This document shows positions 1 to 10,993 of a stretch of DNA of 64,000 nucleotides, one piece after another. Position 1 is the first letter of the stretch. Each line of letters starts with the position of its first letter. This DNA is from Calycina herbarum (lineage: Eukaryota > Ascomycota > Leotiomycetes > Helotiales > Pezizellaceae), in the NCBI GenBank assembly GCA_001414485.1, contig LLEY01000049.1:62001-126000 (forward strand), read 5' to 3'. Both the position numbers and the translations under genes were made by a program. Under the pieces are notes generated by a model that was given only the letters and a program-made list of their open reading frames with translations, searched no databases and was not told the origin of the DNA.

Positions 1-878
1 TTGAAGTGCGAGTGGGAATCTCCATGCCACTTCGCTTTGTCCATCACCTGTTCCTCCAATATGTTGCGTTCCGTAATCGAGCCTGCAAAGTTATCAGCAT
101 TCCCGTCCCAGAAAACGTCTTTTCCTTGAGAGAAGTAAACAAACCAAAAAGCAACCATAATACCAACAGTGATACCCAGCTGCTGCAACGCAATCAAACT
201 CCCTCTGATATTCGGTGGCGCCAGTTCTCCGAGATAAAGTGGCACAACCATACTCAACTGTCCAATAGCCAGCCCAGCAATGAATCTTCCAATAAAAATC
301 ATCGCGATATTCACCGCTGCTGCTTGTATGATGGAACCGATGAGGAAAACGACATTTGCTAAGAGTAAATCCCAACGACGAGAGATGCGGTCTGCGATGG
401 GACCGTTGACGAGAGCTCCGAACATGGCTCCTAGTGTGAGGACTGCTACCATCCATCCTTGGAGATCGGGGTCGTTCGCTAGGGTGGGAAAGTGTTTGCC
501 CTGTGGGAGTCGTTAGTTGAAGTCGGGAAACTGGAGGAAAGGAGATAGGTGGAACGTACGAAGTTGTTCATGACTAAAACGCCAGAAATGACCCCTTGGT
601 CGTAACTTCAGCATGTTAGCGACTAGATGGATTGAACACTGGGAGAAAGCACATACCCGAAAAGCACACCACCAATAGAAGCAAATAATGCCAGTGAAAG
701 GATGTAAGGCTCCTTGATCAACCCCTTGTAGCCTATTCGAAGTCAGTTAAATCGTTCTAACTCCTTCTTATCACAACTCTCTACTAGTAGAGAAACAACA
801 ACTTCAAGAAAACATACCAGCAGGACCATAAGCCAACTCCTCTCCCCCTCCACTAGTATCCGCAACAGCAGCAACCAT
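1..878 (-). CDS. MFS sugar transporter (sugar porter family), N-terminal part, runs off the left edge
   Basis: Proton-coupled hexose or polyol uptake at the plasma membrane is the family role; the substrate cannot be read. Five exons: 818-878, 657-732, 560-605, 145-500 and 1-82 (continuing out of the window). The joined protein (about 206 residues seen) opens with a short hydrophilic tail, then TM1 with GGVLFGYDQGVISGVLVMNN, the loop motif GPIADRISRRWD (family D-R-x-x-R-R type), GRFIAGLAIGQLS, and PLYLGELAPPNIRGSL, a sugar-porter signature. Splicing the last intron restores the usual WLDYGTQHIGGTGDGQ loop; unspliced reading destroys it. The start at 878 is the only ATG in frame before a stop. 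It is divergent from the dehydrogenase at 1954, and a TATA-like box lies at 1045-1056. Confidence 0.9.
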
Positions 879-1953
879 CTTTAAGCTTGCTTGCCCAAAA
901 TTTCCCTTGCGGATTTCAAAAGACTAGTCTCGACAGGAAAAAAATCATCAAGCCTTGAACAAGAAGCCAGTGTAAAAGAACCAAGAGACTGGTAGATAGA
1001 ATTGCTCGATAGGGAAACCGATCCAGCTCATCGGATCTAAACAAGTATATATATACTCAACCATGCTCACAACCGAGAAGCGAAATCAGGAGAGAGTTCA
1101 CATACCCCAGAATCCCCGCAAATACCCTAGTGTCTTGTCATCCCCAGGAAATTTGTGGATCGCGGACGACAGCGTTCCAACTGCTTCAGCAAGTGGATCT
1201 GGCTGCTATTGGAAAAGCGGCGGTCATGGATACTCCCAGACTGGTAGGGTTTGTAATTTGCTGGCGGAGACTTTCTCTGTAAGGGTGTAATTCTTTGGTT
1301 GATGAGCGAGGAGGAGAGAGAAATGAAGAGAACTATTGGATATCAGCATCACAAAATTGAAAACCATACAAACTCACACTCACTTCATTCCGGCAAACTC
1401 CCCGCCGCTTTTCCTCCTCCCCAAGAAAAACTGGATCCCAAAAACCTTCCTTCAACGGCCCAAAACCAGGATCAACCCCCATCCACCCCATCGGAGCACA
1501 GCACTCCTGGTGTCTCTTTTCCGCCAAGAACAACCTTCAAGGATGCCTGCCCAGGCACTCGATTCGTGCGGGTCCTCCCCAGTAAATATCATGACAAGCA
1601 CTTTCGGGACACAAAAAGGTTCATCACCAGGAGCACAGTGCTCCGACACACAAACACCTGACGCCCTCGTGACGCCACACACCAACAAGATGTTTCGACG
1701 GAGTACAGAGCACCGGGGTGTGGGGGACTAGTGTGGGGAATAGATAGGGATGTCCACAGTAGCTATGGAGGGGTAGAAGGTTGGCCGAGGAGGAGGGGAA
1801 ATATATATGAGGTGTGCTCCGGATTTCTCAGGCCATCTCAAGCCATTGTGTTTTCTTCAAATTGCATAGCCCAATTCCACCTCGACTCCCGCATAGTCGC
1901 AGACTCTAGATCTTTAAAGATACCCAATTACTTTCTGCTCGAAATCTTTCCAG
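879..1953. promoter_or_regulatory. Divergent promoter region between sugar transporter and dehydrogenase
   Basis: About 1.07 kb without a convincing gene; several overlapping ORFs here have no recognisable protein features. A palindromic GTATATATATAC at 1045-1056 sits about 170 bp upstream of the transporter start on the minus strand, and ATATATAT at 1801-1808 about 150 bp before the dehydrogenase start. Three matches to the fungal carbon catabolite repressor CreA/CRE1 consensus SYGGRG (CCGGGG at 1713-1718, GTGGGG at 1720-1725 and 1733-1738) cluster within 26 bp just upstream of the second TATA. Confidence 0.55.
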
Positions 1954-3365
1954 ATGGCTGCCACCAATGGAACCTCATTCAAAATCCCCAAAGAGATGAA
2001 AGCAATTCGCTACAACAAGCTTAACGACTTTTCTCTCGTAACCATGCCAGTCCCCGAGCCAAAAGGCCACGAGATCTTGATCAAAGGTATGTTCCCAAGC
2101 CAAATCCCCATTCCCCAATCCACAAAACTAACCAACCCCCTCAGTAAAATCCTGCGGAGTCTGCGGAACCGACCTCCACATCGCCCACGGGGATTTCGAA
2201 TCAGCCCTCACCCAAGGAAAACCAGTCGTCACCAGGCACGAAACAAGCGGCATAGTAGTGAAGATAGGAGAGAACGTCAAGGGCTTCAAACTCGGTGACA
2301 AAGTTACAGCTGATAACTCCGAGTTATGTGGATACTGCCATTACTGTCGACAAGGGAAATTGTTGTATTGTGAGAACTTTGTTGCGCATGGTGTTCATAG
2401 TAGGTCTCCCGATATTTCCTATGAACCCGGCATTCTTCACCCAAGAGTGCAGGATATACAACAGAAGCTAACAAATTACCAAAAATTGACGGCGGATTCG
2501 CAGAATACTGCGCCTACCCAGCCGAGAAACTATTTCATTTCGAAAACCTCTCCTGGGAAGAAGCATCCCTCTTCGAAGCCGCATCCTGCGCCGTCCACGG
2601 AATGGACCGAATCAGACCCGAAGTCGGGTCCAGCATCCTCCTCATCGGAGCAGGTGCAACTGGGTTATGCTTAGCTCAACTATTGAAAGCAAATGGTGGA
2701 GCGCATATGGTTCTAGCTTCCAATGAAGGTTAGTAAAACACCAAGAAATATGATATGAGGAGGAAGGAGGGGATGGAAAGTACTAATTGGGATTTAGGAC
2801 TTAAAATGGAGCTCGCAAAGAAACTCAATTGTGCGGATGAATATGTTGAACTGAGCCGAACGGATCCAAGTAAACAGTGGGCTGCTATTAAGGAGAAGTA
2901 TCCATATGGATTTGATGTCGTTGTTGAGGCGTCGGGAGCGCATAAAATGCTTACCATTGGACTGGATAATGTTACCAGAGGTGGCAAATTGGTATACTAC
3001 GGTTAGGGAACCCGTTCCCCCAACCCCCAACACTGCTCAAGGAACCATTTCTGACTGGAATATCAAATTAGGTGTTTATTCAAAGGAAGCTTTGATCAGT
3101 TTAGCACCAGCTAAGATTTTCTCCGACGAGATAACCATGATTGGGTAAGAACCATGTCCATCTAGTCCATATTGCATCAGCTAATTGTACCTTCAGTTCC
3201 TTCTCGGAGATGTGGTGTTTACCTAGAGCAGTACACTATTTGGAAACCAGAAAGGTCGATGTCCGAGGGATCGTGACGCATCCTTTCAAGCTGGAGGACT
3301 TTGGAAAGGCTTTGGAGGTTGTGCAAAACAAGACCTGCATCAAGGCAGCTATTGTATTCGATTAA
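1954..3365 (+). CDS. Zinc-dependent medium-chain alcohol/polyol dehydrogenase
   Basis: NAD(P)-dependent oxidation of a secondary alcohol, most likely a pentitol or hexitol. Exons: 1954-2086, 2145-2399, 2465-2728, 2798-3001, 3072-3144 and 3197-3365; they sum to 1098 nt (365 aa), normal for the family. Catalytic-zinc region CGVCGTDLHIAHGDF and RHETSG, structural-zinc cysteines in CGYCHYCRQGKLLYC, and the Rossmann motif LLIGAGATGLCLAQ are all present. The GGFAEYC segment lies just after intron 2. The acceptor of intron 2 is uncertain: 2453 would add four residues in frame and 2468 would remove one. The neighbouring sugar transporter and convergent Zn2Cys6 regulator suggest a sugar/polyol utilisation module. 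D-arabinitol, sorbitol or xylitol dehydrogenase are all possible; the exact substrate cannot be assigned from sequence. Confidence 0.88.
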
Positions 3366-3517
3366 GTGGTAGCAGTTATAATAGAATTTTGTTAAAAGTA
3401 CAGCCTTGAAATTTTGTGAAGATTTGTCGAGGAATAATCGTAGCGATAATCATATATCGTAGTATGACATATATTGAAGAGGGGGATTTTAGATGTGAAA
3501 CAATGGTATATGGCAGG

Positions 3518-6045
3518 TTAAAATTGTGTATTATGCCAATTGATGTTTGGATCGAATTCTTCCATATTATAGAAATCGCCAGGTATGTAGTCGAAATTCT
3601 GATGTTCTTGCGTGCTTGGAAAACCAGAAACACCTTCGAATAAATTTGTCATAGGTGTACCATCCAAGAAAAATTGAAGGGCAGGATCTGCGATGTATGC
3701 TTGATGCATCATATAATCCGATTGCTCGATTGCCCCGTTCGGGTCGACATACGGTCCAAGCGAAGACGCGTCCAAGTCATCCGCGGAAGATATAGGATTT
3801 GAGGACGCGACCGTAAGATGGTGAGTATGAATGCGGCTGAGAACAGAAATACATCTCAGTGCCGCCGCATTCATGGAACCAAGCTGCGACAAACATTGCC
3901 GTGCCTGATCAATGGCGCTTCGCCAAGTTGATGACAGGGCATCCTCAGGTGCTTGCAAAAGTCCCACATCCAATACCAGAACGGCTTGGAAGAGGAAGTA
4001 AGTGGCATACCAGCTCAGTCCGTGGTGAAGGCTCCCGTTGGATGTGCAAAAATTGCATATTGCCTGGACACTTTCAATTGCCACATGAAGACATTTTTGG
4101 ACGGCGTTTTCGCTCCTTGAGCGAGTTTTGTAAGATCTTTGGCCACCTCGCCACAGAATCATACGTAGATTTTGCTCCTTCCACAAGATCACTGCTCTGG
4201 GACCCGAAAACCAAGCAGATGTGGTCTCGGTAAAGAAGTAATCAGGCAATGATCTTTTCCAAAGACGCAGTTCTTCCTCGAATCGATGGGCTAGTTCCTC
4301 GCTGATTACTGCATTCCCAACGTGGGCGGCGAGAAATTCGTTATATATTCTATTTGCAATGGCCGACAATTGGGCTTGGGCAATCATTGCAGAGTAGGTG
4401 GTAGGATAATCTACCGGTGGTGGCAATGGTAATGAGAGTTCATCAGAAGTCAAATGCTAGTAGATTCAGCCAGGAAATGTGCAAAGTGGTTGCGGGCACA
4501 AACCGAATCATCAACATTTTGGGGCAACTGAACATCAATAAATGCATCCGAAGCTGTTATGGGTCGGCCCATTGTGATGCTAAACCCGGAATCTACCATG
4601 TAGAGGATCCACCAAACTCTTCTTCGAATTTCTTTATTCAAGGTATTCTTCTCACCATCGGCAGCCGGAATTTCACGATGAAGGCCAAGACCTAGAGCCA
4701 TTCTAAACGCGATTCCGATCATGTTGTATCCAGTATTAGGTCTATCTCTTTTTTGAAGATAATTCCCCTGCTATACGTTAACATTCCCGATATTGTTTTT
4801 CTAATTTGTTCAAGAGTTTACCATGAGCAAAAAAGCTTGAACACCAGCAAGGGTACCGCTTTCTAACATTCCCGCGCTCATTCTACTTCTTGCAGCAAGG
4901 TAGTATGGCGAATCCGCATGATCGTCTCCAGTACTCAGAACCCAATGACCAATCGCCAAAACAGTGTAAAGTATTAGCTGCCAAGACGAAGTGCTGGATA
5001 TTTGTGACCGATTGGAGTACTGCTCTCTGAAAAGTTGGCTATGCGAGACCGGATAAGAGGTGTTATATAGCAAGAAATATGCATCAATGAGTCCGTCCGT
5101 GATGACCGTAGAGGCCAAGTCCCCTTCCAACATAAGAACTCCAGAATCCGACCGTTTCTTGGACATCATACTCTGGTTTTGACTACTCACCGGGTCATCG
5201 AGTGGACCTCGCAACGACAATAATGAGCAGATAGTTTGAAGCATACTCGAGCCAGCACTGCTACCTAGTTGATATTAAAAAAATTCGATATATATATACG
5301 GGAAAATCATACCAAGGTACCCTGAAGCGGATGGGTCAGTGGAAAGTAGTGCCATTCCATCTCTTAGAGAGTGCACCTGCTCCTCGTCGGTCGAGAGAGG
5401 TGCTTCATGCCACTCATACTCATGAGAAGATCCGGGACTGGCCTCGTCAACTTGTTGTGGGCTTTTAGGACTTGGATTGTTTGCCGGTGGCGGAGATGCT
5501 GATGGGACGCCATTTTTCAACAATGATTCAACATCGAGATCCGGATTGAGGGATTTCAACAGGGCTTCCAATTTGTCGCATTTTTGTTCAACAGCATCGA
5601 GATTTCTACGCAGACACCTTAGAAAATACTTTAAAAAAGAGTATGTTATCAAAAATCGTCTTACTTTCTCGTGAGCGGTGTTCGCACTGGCCGAGCCCCG
5701 TATACACAATCTCTCTGAGTTCTGGAACAGTATGCACAGGGTGCTTCTCCTGTGCACTGAAGATGGGGAAGTCAGATAAATGATTCTCCCATCGGCCATC
5801 AAGGTTGAGACCCACCTTGCTCTTTCTCTTCTACACTCATGCAGGTGGTTAGCCCAAAACATATACTGACCAGGGGTTGTGGATTCCACTTACTTGACAT
5901 TCAAGACACTACATACAAACGTCAGTCGATCAGTTAAACAGTCTTCACCAAAAATACTTCCACGGGTTGAAATGAGGAATTGGCCACCTACGGCTCGCAG
6001 CTGCTGGGGTAACGGATCCGCCGGTGCAGCTTTGGTTGGACTCAT
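3518..6045 (-). CDS. Zn2Cys6 fungal-specific transcription factor
   Basis: Nuclear DNA-binding regulator. Eight exons: 5992-6045, 5894-5908, 5816-5830, 5665-5756, 5313-5617, 4822-5264, 4504-4767 and 3518-4456. The sum is 2127 nt (708 aa), with all junctions in frame. The spliced N terminus gives a complete zinc cluster, C19-x2-C22-x6-C29-x5-C35-x2-C38-x6-C45, with LECQKRKSK as its basic half. Two exons inside the cluster are only 15 nt each. A leucine/charged stretch follows (DAVEQKCDKLEALLKSL, a likely dimerising coil). Exons 6-8 hold the fungal transcription factor middle homology region, including GLGLHRE, EIRRRVWWILYMVDSGFS and MGRPITASD. It ends 152 bp from the dehydrogenase stop, tail to tail, and is divergent from the kinase at 6643. 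Target genes are unknown; control of the adjacent transporter and dehydrogenase is an inference. Confidence 0.85.
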
Positions 6046-6642
6046 GCTATGAGCTTTACTAGAAATACGCATATGGCAGGATGGGTATGCATACTCCTTC
6101 GCTAGAGTAGTGGCATTCGATAGGTCGAGATACACACAGTCTGAAATGTCGACATGCCACCTGGGAATTCGACGTTGTCGTGTCTTCTATTGCCAAGAGC
6201 AAATCAATGTTTTGAAATGCGGGGTTTCAATAGTGGATTTAGCTGGGGAATCCAAATTGGAAAAAGAGGATAATCATGTGAGCTGATTTCACGTGCCGTT
6301 CCAGCCTCAGGCATAATGATTTCCTCGTCTGTCGCTCCTTCCTTCACTCACTTTCCTTCCCACACTAGCCACTCCTCACTACAGCAGGCAAGTGCGAATG
6401 CTACAGACTACAGACTCTAAGTCCAAAATGGCCACATCTGCTCTACCCTGCGTGCACAATTTATCGCGACTGAAACAGCGATGAAGTCCTTCCAGTGGGT
6501 CCAACATCTGTCCGGCCGGAGCTCTGTCGACCTAACCCCCATTTCATAAGACAATGGAGGGGCAGAAACCACTGGAACAGATTCTCTTAATTTCCTCCTT
6601 TCTTCTTCTTCTGCATCCTTCTCTATACTATATCCAAGCATC
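6046..6642. promoter_or_regulatory. Divergent intergenic region between regulator and kinase
   Basis: About 600 bp between two head-to-head genes. No convincing coding sequence. A pyrimidine-rich tract (TTTCCTCCTTTCTTCTTCTT at about 6591-6610) directly precedes the kinase start, as is common for 5' leaders of filamentous fungal genes. Confidence 0.4.
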
Positions 6643-7323
6643 ATGGAACCTGTCTACTCTTCCCTCACTGACCGCGCTCTAGAGCTGAGGAAAAAGCTCG
6701 AAAATGTACAACAACGTGTGGTGGTCGTCCTCGCTGGCCCACCAGGATCGGGAAAGACAACCATCGCAGATAAAGTAGTAAAACGTCTCAATGCCACTTC
6801 TACAAAGCCCTTCGCGGTCGTTCTTCCAATGGATGGCTTCCATCTGTCGCGAGCCACTTTAGACGCGCTACCGAACAAGGCAGAGGCATATGCGAGGAGG
6901 GGAGCAAGTTGGACTTTCGACGAAGCCGGCGTGCTAAAACTCGTCAATATCCTCTCACAATCACGAAAACAAGCCGCAGATATCATTCTCGCCCCAAGTT
7001 TCGATCACGCAGCGAAGGATCCGGTGGCAGATGGCATCGAGATATCCCCAGACATCAAGTTTGTTGTGTTGGAAGGCAACTACTTGCTCTTGAACGAGGA
7101 TCCGTGGAGTCAGGTTAATACGCTGGTGGATGATACCTGGTTTGTGGATGTGGATCCAGATTTGGCAAGGAATCGCATCGCGAAAAGGCATATCAAGGCA
7201 GGCATTGAGTCGACGTGGGATGATGCAGTTAGGAGGGCCGAAGGGAACGATTTGTTGAATGGGGTTGAGATTAGGAAGAAGTTGGTCAAGCCGGCAATAT
7301 TGATCCAAAGCGTGGAGGAGTGA
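6643..7323 (+). CDS. P-loop kinase of the uridine kinase/phosphoribulokinase family (YFH7-like)
   Basis: A single intronless exon of 226 aa. Walker A motif GPPGSGKTT at residues 32-40, then VVLPMDGFHLSR near residue 70 (the Walker-B-like acidic residue and substrate-side segment of uridine kinase-type enzymes), VVLEGNYLLL, and an Arg-rich lid segment RNRIAKRHIKAGI. This fits the YFH7-type fungal nucleoside/nucleotide kinase-like proteins, which phosphorylate a small hydroxylated substrate with ATP. The true substrate is unknown; nicotinamide riboside or pantothenate kinase-like roles cannot be excluded. Probably cytosolic: no signal peptide or membrane segment is seen. Confidence 0.85.
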   Translation: MEPVYSSLTDRALELRKKLENVQQRVVVVLAGPPGSGKTTIADKVVKRLNATSTKPFAVVLPMDGFHLSRATLDALPNKAEAYARRGASWTFDEAGVLKLVNILSQSRKQAADIILAPSFDHAAKDPVADGIEISPDIKFVVLEGNYLLLNEDPWSQVNTLVDDTWFVDVDPDLARNRIAKRHIKAGIESTWDDAVRRAEGNDLLNGVEIRKKLVKPAILIQSVEE

Positions 7324-8097
7324 GAGAGGGTTCTGCCAAGCAAATACCATCACATCAACCTCTTCAACTATTCCGCAACCCCCCACCCCCCATTCGAAAT
7401 ATATCGAGTGCTTTTCGCGTAAACCACCGAGGTACTTTGTGTGCATCAATATCGAAAGGAAGGATGTCGACTTCCCGCGGCAGGGGCACATACGATAAAC
7501 GAGCACTGTATGGAAGAATCCATTTCTTGGAAGAGGCTCAATTCATATCCAATGGTGACGGTTTCTCGGCAAGTGCCCAATTTGGATAAATCCACAAACA
7601 TTTGTCATGATCTTAATTATTCCACGTTCCCGTTTTCTAGTAACAGATAAAAATTTCCCGTTTTCATTATCTTTTAAGATCGGCATATTCTTGACTCGTC
7701 CAGTATGTTGTTGTTTTCCTAATGGGGTAGCTCCCTTGTATATTATGCACCTGAATCTATTATATCCAGAGTAACACCACCCTCGATCTCATTTTAATAT
7801 CTACTTTCGCTAGTATTATTTCTAAGCACCCCCGCATGTCAGTCGGGTTTCGGCTCAAGGTACCGGTATACCATTCTTCCTTTCATCACTTGATATGCAC
7901 TTCTCCATATTGCAAAAGCAACCCAGAGACCCGGTGCTACAATCCCACAGCCTGAGTGGATATCTAATCAAACTTCAAGCGTATGAATGCTACCACCAAG
8001 GAGCATAAATAGCACCGCAAGTACCTACTTCCCAAACAGAAACCCCCTCAATCCCTCTCATCACCCACCAAACACCACCACCACAACCACCGCAAAA
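7324..8097. other. Intergenic, no gene seen
   Basis: 3' flank of the kinase and upstream region of the secreted protein. ORFs here are short and without recognisable features. A CATAAATAG TATA-like element at 8024-8032 lies about 70 bp before the next start codon. Confidence 0.5.
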
Positions 8098-9082
8098 ATG
8101 CACCTCCCAACCCTAACCACCCTCCTAGCCCTCACCTCCACCGCCCTCTCCCACGGTATAATAACCAGCCCCATCCCCCGCGCCCCCGGCCCTGCCTCCC
8201 TCACAGCCTGCGGTCCCTCCGTAACAAACAACATAAAAGGCGACAACACCTCGCACGTCGAAGACTTACCCGAGGCCGCGGCAAAGGATACTAAGTATCA
8301 GGGGGCGGCGGCTTGTAACCTATGGTTGTGTAGGGGACTTCAGGGGGCGGACAATTTGAAGAATGTTCAAACTTGGACTGTGGGGCAGAAGGTGCCGGTG
8401 GAGGTGTGGTTGAGGATTAAACATGTTGGGAGTGCGAATGTTAGTATTGTTGATACCAAGACGAATAGTTATGTGAAGGGGGGTGAGAATTTGGTGGTTT
8501 GGAGTAAGGGGTATGCGGATGAAGGTATGTGTGCTCTAATTTTTTGGCGGGAAGAGGAGGTGGTCGGGGATAGAGGATGTGGAGAGGGGAGAGGGGCTTG
8601 TCCTCAAGACTACGGTCTTGTTTTGTGACGAGAGGAGATGTGCTAACAGATCCACAGCCGTCACAGACACCCCTAAGAACCAGACGAGTTTCACTGTTGC
8701 CATTCCAGATTTGGGGACTGCCTGCAAGGTCGCAGGGGAATGTGTGAGTCACTTTCTTCTCCTTGGCCTTGTTCTCTCGTACATTTCCGTCTCACATTCT
8801 TGTTGGCACTTCGATTCTTCGCGCTCTTGTTTTTGTCCCATGTCCATCCCTTGGATTTGTCAAATCTCGATGGCGTTTTCTCCTCTCGTCCCTCGGTTTT
8901 CATGCTCTTGGATGTTTATAAATTCGAAACGAAACGTTGAAGCTAATTTATCTTTGGAATAGGTGCTTCAATGGTGGTGGTATGGAACCAAGGCAAGACA
9001 GACTTATGAGTCTTGTGTTGATTTTACTATTGCTCCGGCACCTACTGTTCCTGCTATTCGTTCGAGATTCTTCAATTTCTAG
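8098..9082 (+). CDS. Secreted LPMO-like protein (chitin-binding type-4/LPMO_10-like) with N-terminal His after signal cleavage
   Basis: Three exons, 8098-8524, 8658-8743 and 8963-9082, sum to 633 nt (210 aa) in frame. Residues 1-18 form a signal peptide (LTTLLALTSTALS); cleavage would leave mature HGIITSPIPR, placing a histidine at position 1 as required for a copper histidine brace. A second candidate histidine lies in WLRIKHVGSANV (about residue 109). Cysteines are paired in the mature part (ACNLWLC, TACKVAGEC, YESCVDF). Exon 3 contributes VLQWWWYGTKARQTYESC. Secretion and extracellular action on polysaccharide, or simply copper binding, would follow family knowledge; activity is not shown. 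The second intron is long (219 bp), so an unseen extra exon is possible. Confidence 0.72.
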
Positions 9083-9880
9083 ATTTCGAAAAGTTTCAGT
9101 GTTTGGAAAGGATGAACGCTTGGGAGTGGAGTGGTTGGCAGGTTGTATTTAGGAGTTATGCGAAGTGAAGTGGGCGGTGAGGATCGGGTTGAATGTGGGA
9201 AAGATGGTTGTGCAGAGGGGTAGCGAGGGGGGGTTGTATATATGGTCTTGGATCTTTGTGAAAATTCTCGCTCGGCTGTTAAGTTGCTCATTGTTGAATT
9301 GAAATTGAAGTAGTATGCTGCTAGAATTGCTTTTTCCCTTTTCTGCATAAGCGTGGGGATGTTTTTGTTTCAGTATTTCAAGCATTTTCCAAGATAATTG
9401 AGCTTCGGAGGGAACTTTGTGTGGTAATTTTAATAATTGCAAAACGTAATCACTACATCCGAGCCTTCTAGAATCTTTTTATGTTTTATACCTGTGATAG
9501 GTTGCCCGGGAATAGCACTGCTCGTAGTGAACTCCTGAAGATCCAAAGGTTCGCAATTCTCTACTCGTGTCCGGCCTTATTAGTAGGTGACCAACCAGTA
9601 GTCTCAGGTTTTTGCTTACTTTTGTAGCTTGCCTACAAGTAGCATGAATAGTTACTACCCAAATTCCTTCTAAGTAACCCAGGAGTAGCATTATGGTCTT
9701 TTTCTGGGTAACCCATGAACGACTTCGTAACCAGCTTTGGAAAATAAATTTCCATTGGTGGGTGACCTGCCGATTGAGACTAATAGCAGTAAGATTTCAA
9801 GTCATTATGTATACTTAGTAGAGCAGAATAGATAACCCATTATCCAATTGTTCTAGAATTTATTCATGTTGTACAAACAC
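9083..9880. other. Intergenic, no gene seen
   Basis: Short overlapping ORFs on both strands with no family features. It contains the convergent 3' ends of the LPMO-like gene and the F-box-type gene. Confidence 0.45.
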
Positions 9881-10993
9881 TCACGTCCTTATACTAAGGG
9901 AATTGAACTCCCTCATATCCTCTGGCGTCAACATCGAATCATACACAGTTCCTTTCCGCTCAAATTTCGAAAAAGTACTTGGGCCACTCTTGACCTCCAC
10001 CAAACGTTTTGCCCACGAATCCCTGACAGCAACATCACTCGACAAATACCCAGAATCTAAATGCCTCCACCACGTTGGATCCCCTGGGTCCCTCCCTTCC
10101 CCGAGATCTAGCCACTTCAAAACTGTAACCACCGTTCCAATGCTCTCGCATTCACGCATCGTAATTTTGTAAACCATACCACACTTATTGCATTCCCACA
10201 ATGGGCTCTCACTCTGACAACTTTTCCCCCTTCTTTTTTCATGGTTGTGGGTCTTATTACATGGGACTTCGGACGGAAGCTGTTCTCGCCTCAGAGATTT
10301 TGTGTGTGGACAAGAAAGCATCATGGTGTACTTCAAGGCTTCCGGGTCGTGATTGGATGTAATAACAATATCGTGTTTGATACGTATAAGTAACGAGCCC
10401 TTAATGATACGTGCGATGGCGGAGCAACGATATGGGAAACCTGCTCTAAAGTGGACTTCTCCCTTGTAATTCAAAGCGTTCAAATGTGAAGTGTAGTCCA
10501 ACCCTAACCGAGATTTCTTCATCGCCATTTGAAAGACTCCGTATGTGAAATTGGGATGGATATATATACCTACCCCATTCATGCACTCAGCGACAAAACA
10601 GTCTAAACCATCACTCGAAAGGACATGTTTTCTGTTTCCGGGATGTAAAACAAGACAGTGGTGACAAGCTATTAGATCTGGGCTATCCCGTTCTAATAGT
10701 AAGAGAAAATCTAGGTGGCAAGGCCAGAAGCTGGAGAGAGATTCCCAATGTTTGGTTCCTAGTATCCCGTAGATTGATTTGCAGGAAAGGGCGAAGCTTG
10801 ATGTGGTTTTGTCGTCGAGGAATTTTGCTAGGTAGTTGATCATGTCGGGGGTAAGATAATGGAGGATATGGTTTACTGGTGGTTGTCTTTTTGAGGGTTT
10901 TAGGAGAGGTTTTAGGCGTTTAACTTTGTTTTTGATTCGTTGTAATAGTTTAATTTTGATTGAATGATGTGGCCGTACCGCGCAGGGATTCAA
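9881..10993 (-). CDS. F-box-type protein, uncharacterised
   Basis: A single exon of 370 aa. After a very basic N terminus (residues 1-38, many Lys/Arg) comes an F-box-like helix set around residues 46-80 (LTPDMINYLAKFLDDKTTSS followed by FALSCKSIYGIL), the usual place for SKP1 contact in SCF ubiquitin ligases. Further on are two CxxC pairs (CHHC near residue 110 and CNKC near residue 280), which could bind zinc. Such proteins are numerous and lineage-expanded in Helotiales; no specific substrate can be named. The F-box call rests on pattern and position only. Confidence 0.65.
   Translation of the reverse strand: MNPCAVRPHHSIKIKLLQRIKNKVKRLKPLLKPSKRQPPVNHILHYLTPDMINYLAKFLDDKTTSSFALSCKSIYGILGTKHWESLSSFWPCHLDFLLLLERDSPDLIACHHCLVLHPGNRKHVLSSDGLDCFVAECMNGVGIYIHPNFTYGVFQMAMKKSRLGLDYTSHLNALNYKGEVHFRAGFPYRCSAIARIIKGSLLIRIKHDIVITSNHDPEALKYTMMLSCPHTKSLRREQLPSEVPCNKTHNHEKRRGKSCQSESPLWECNKCGMVYKITMRECESIGTVVTVLKWLDLGEGRDPGDPTWWRHLDSGYLSSDVAVRDSWAKRLVEVKSGPSTFSKFERKGTVYDSMLTPEDMREFNSLSIRT

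Noticed and set aside
1299..1731. Overlapping ORFs of 120-131 codons between the transporter and dehydrogenase genes
   Set aside because: No motif, biased Pro/Thr/His composition, and they cover the predicted divergent promoter; most likely chance ORFs.
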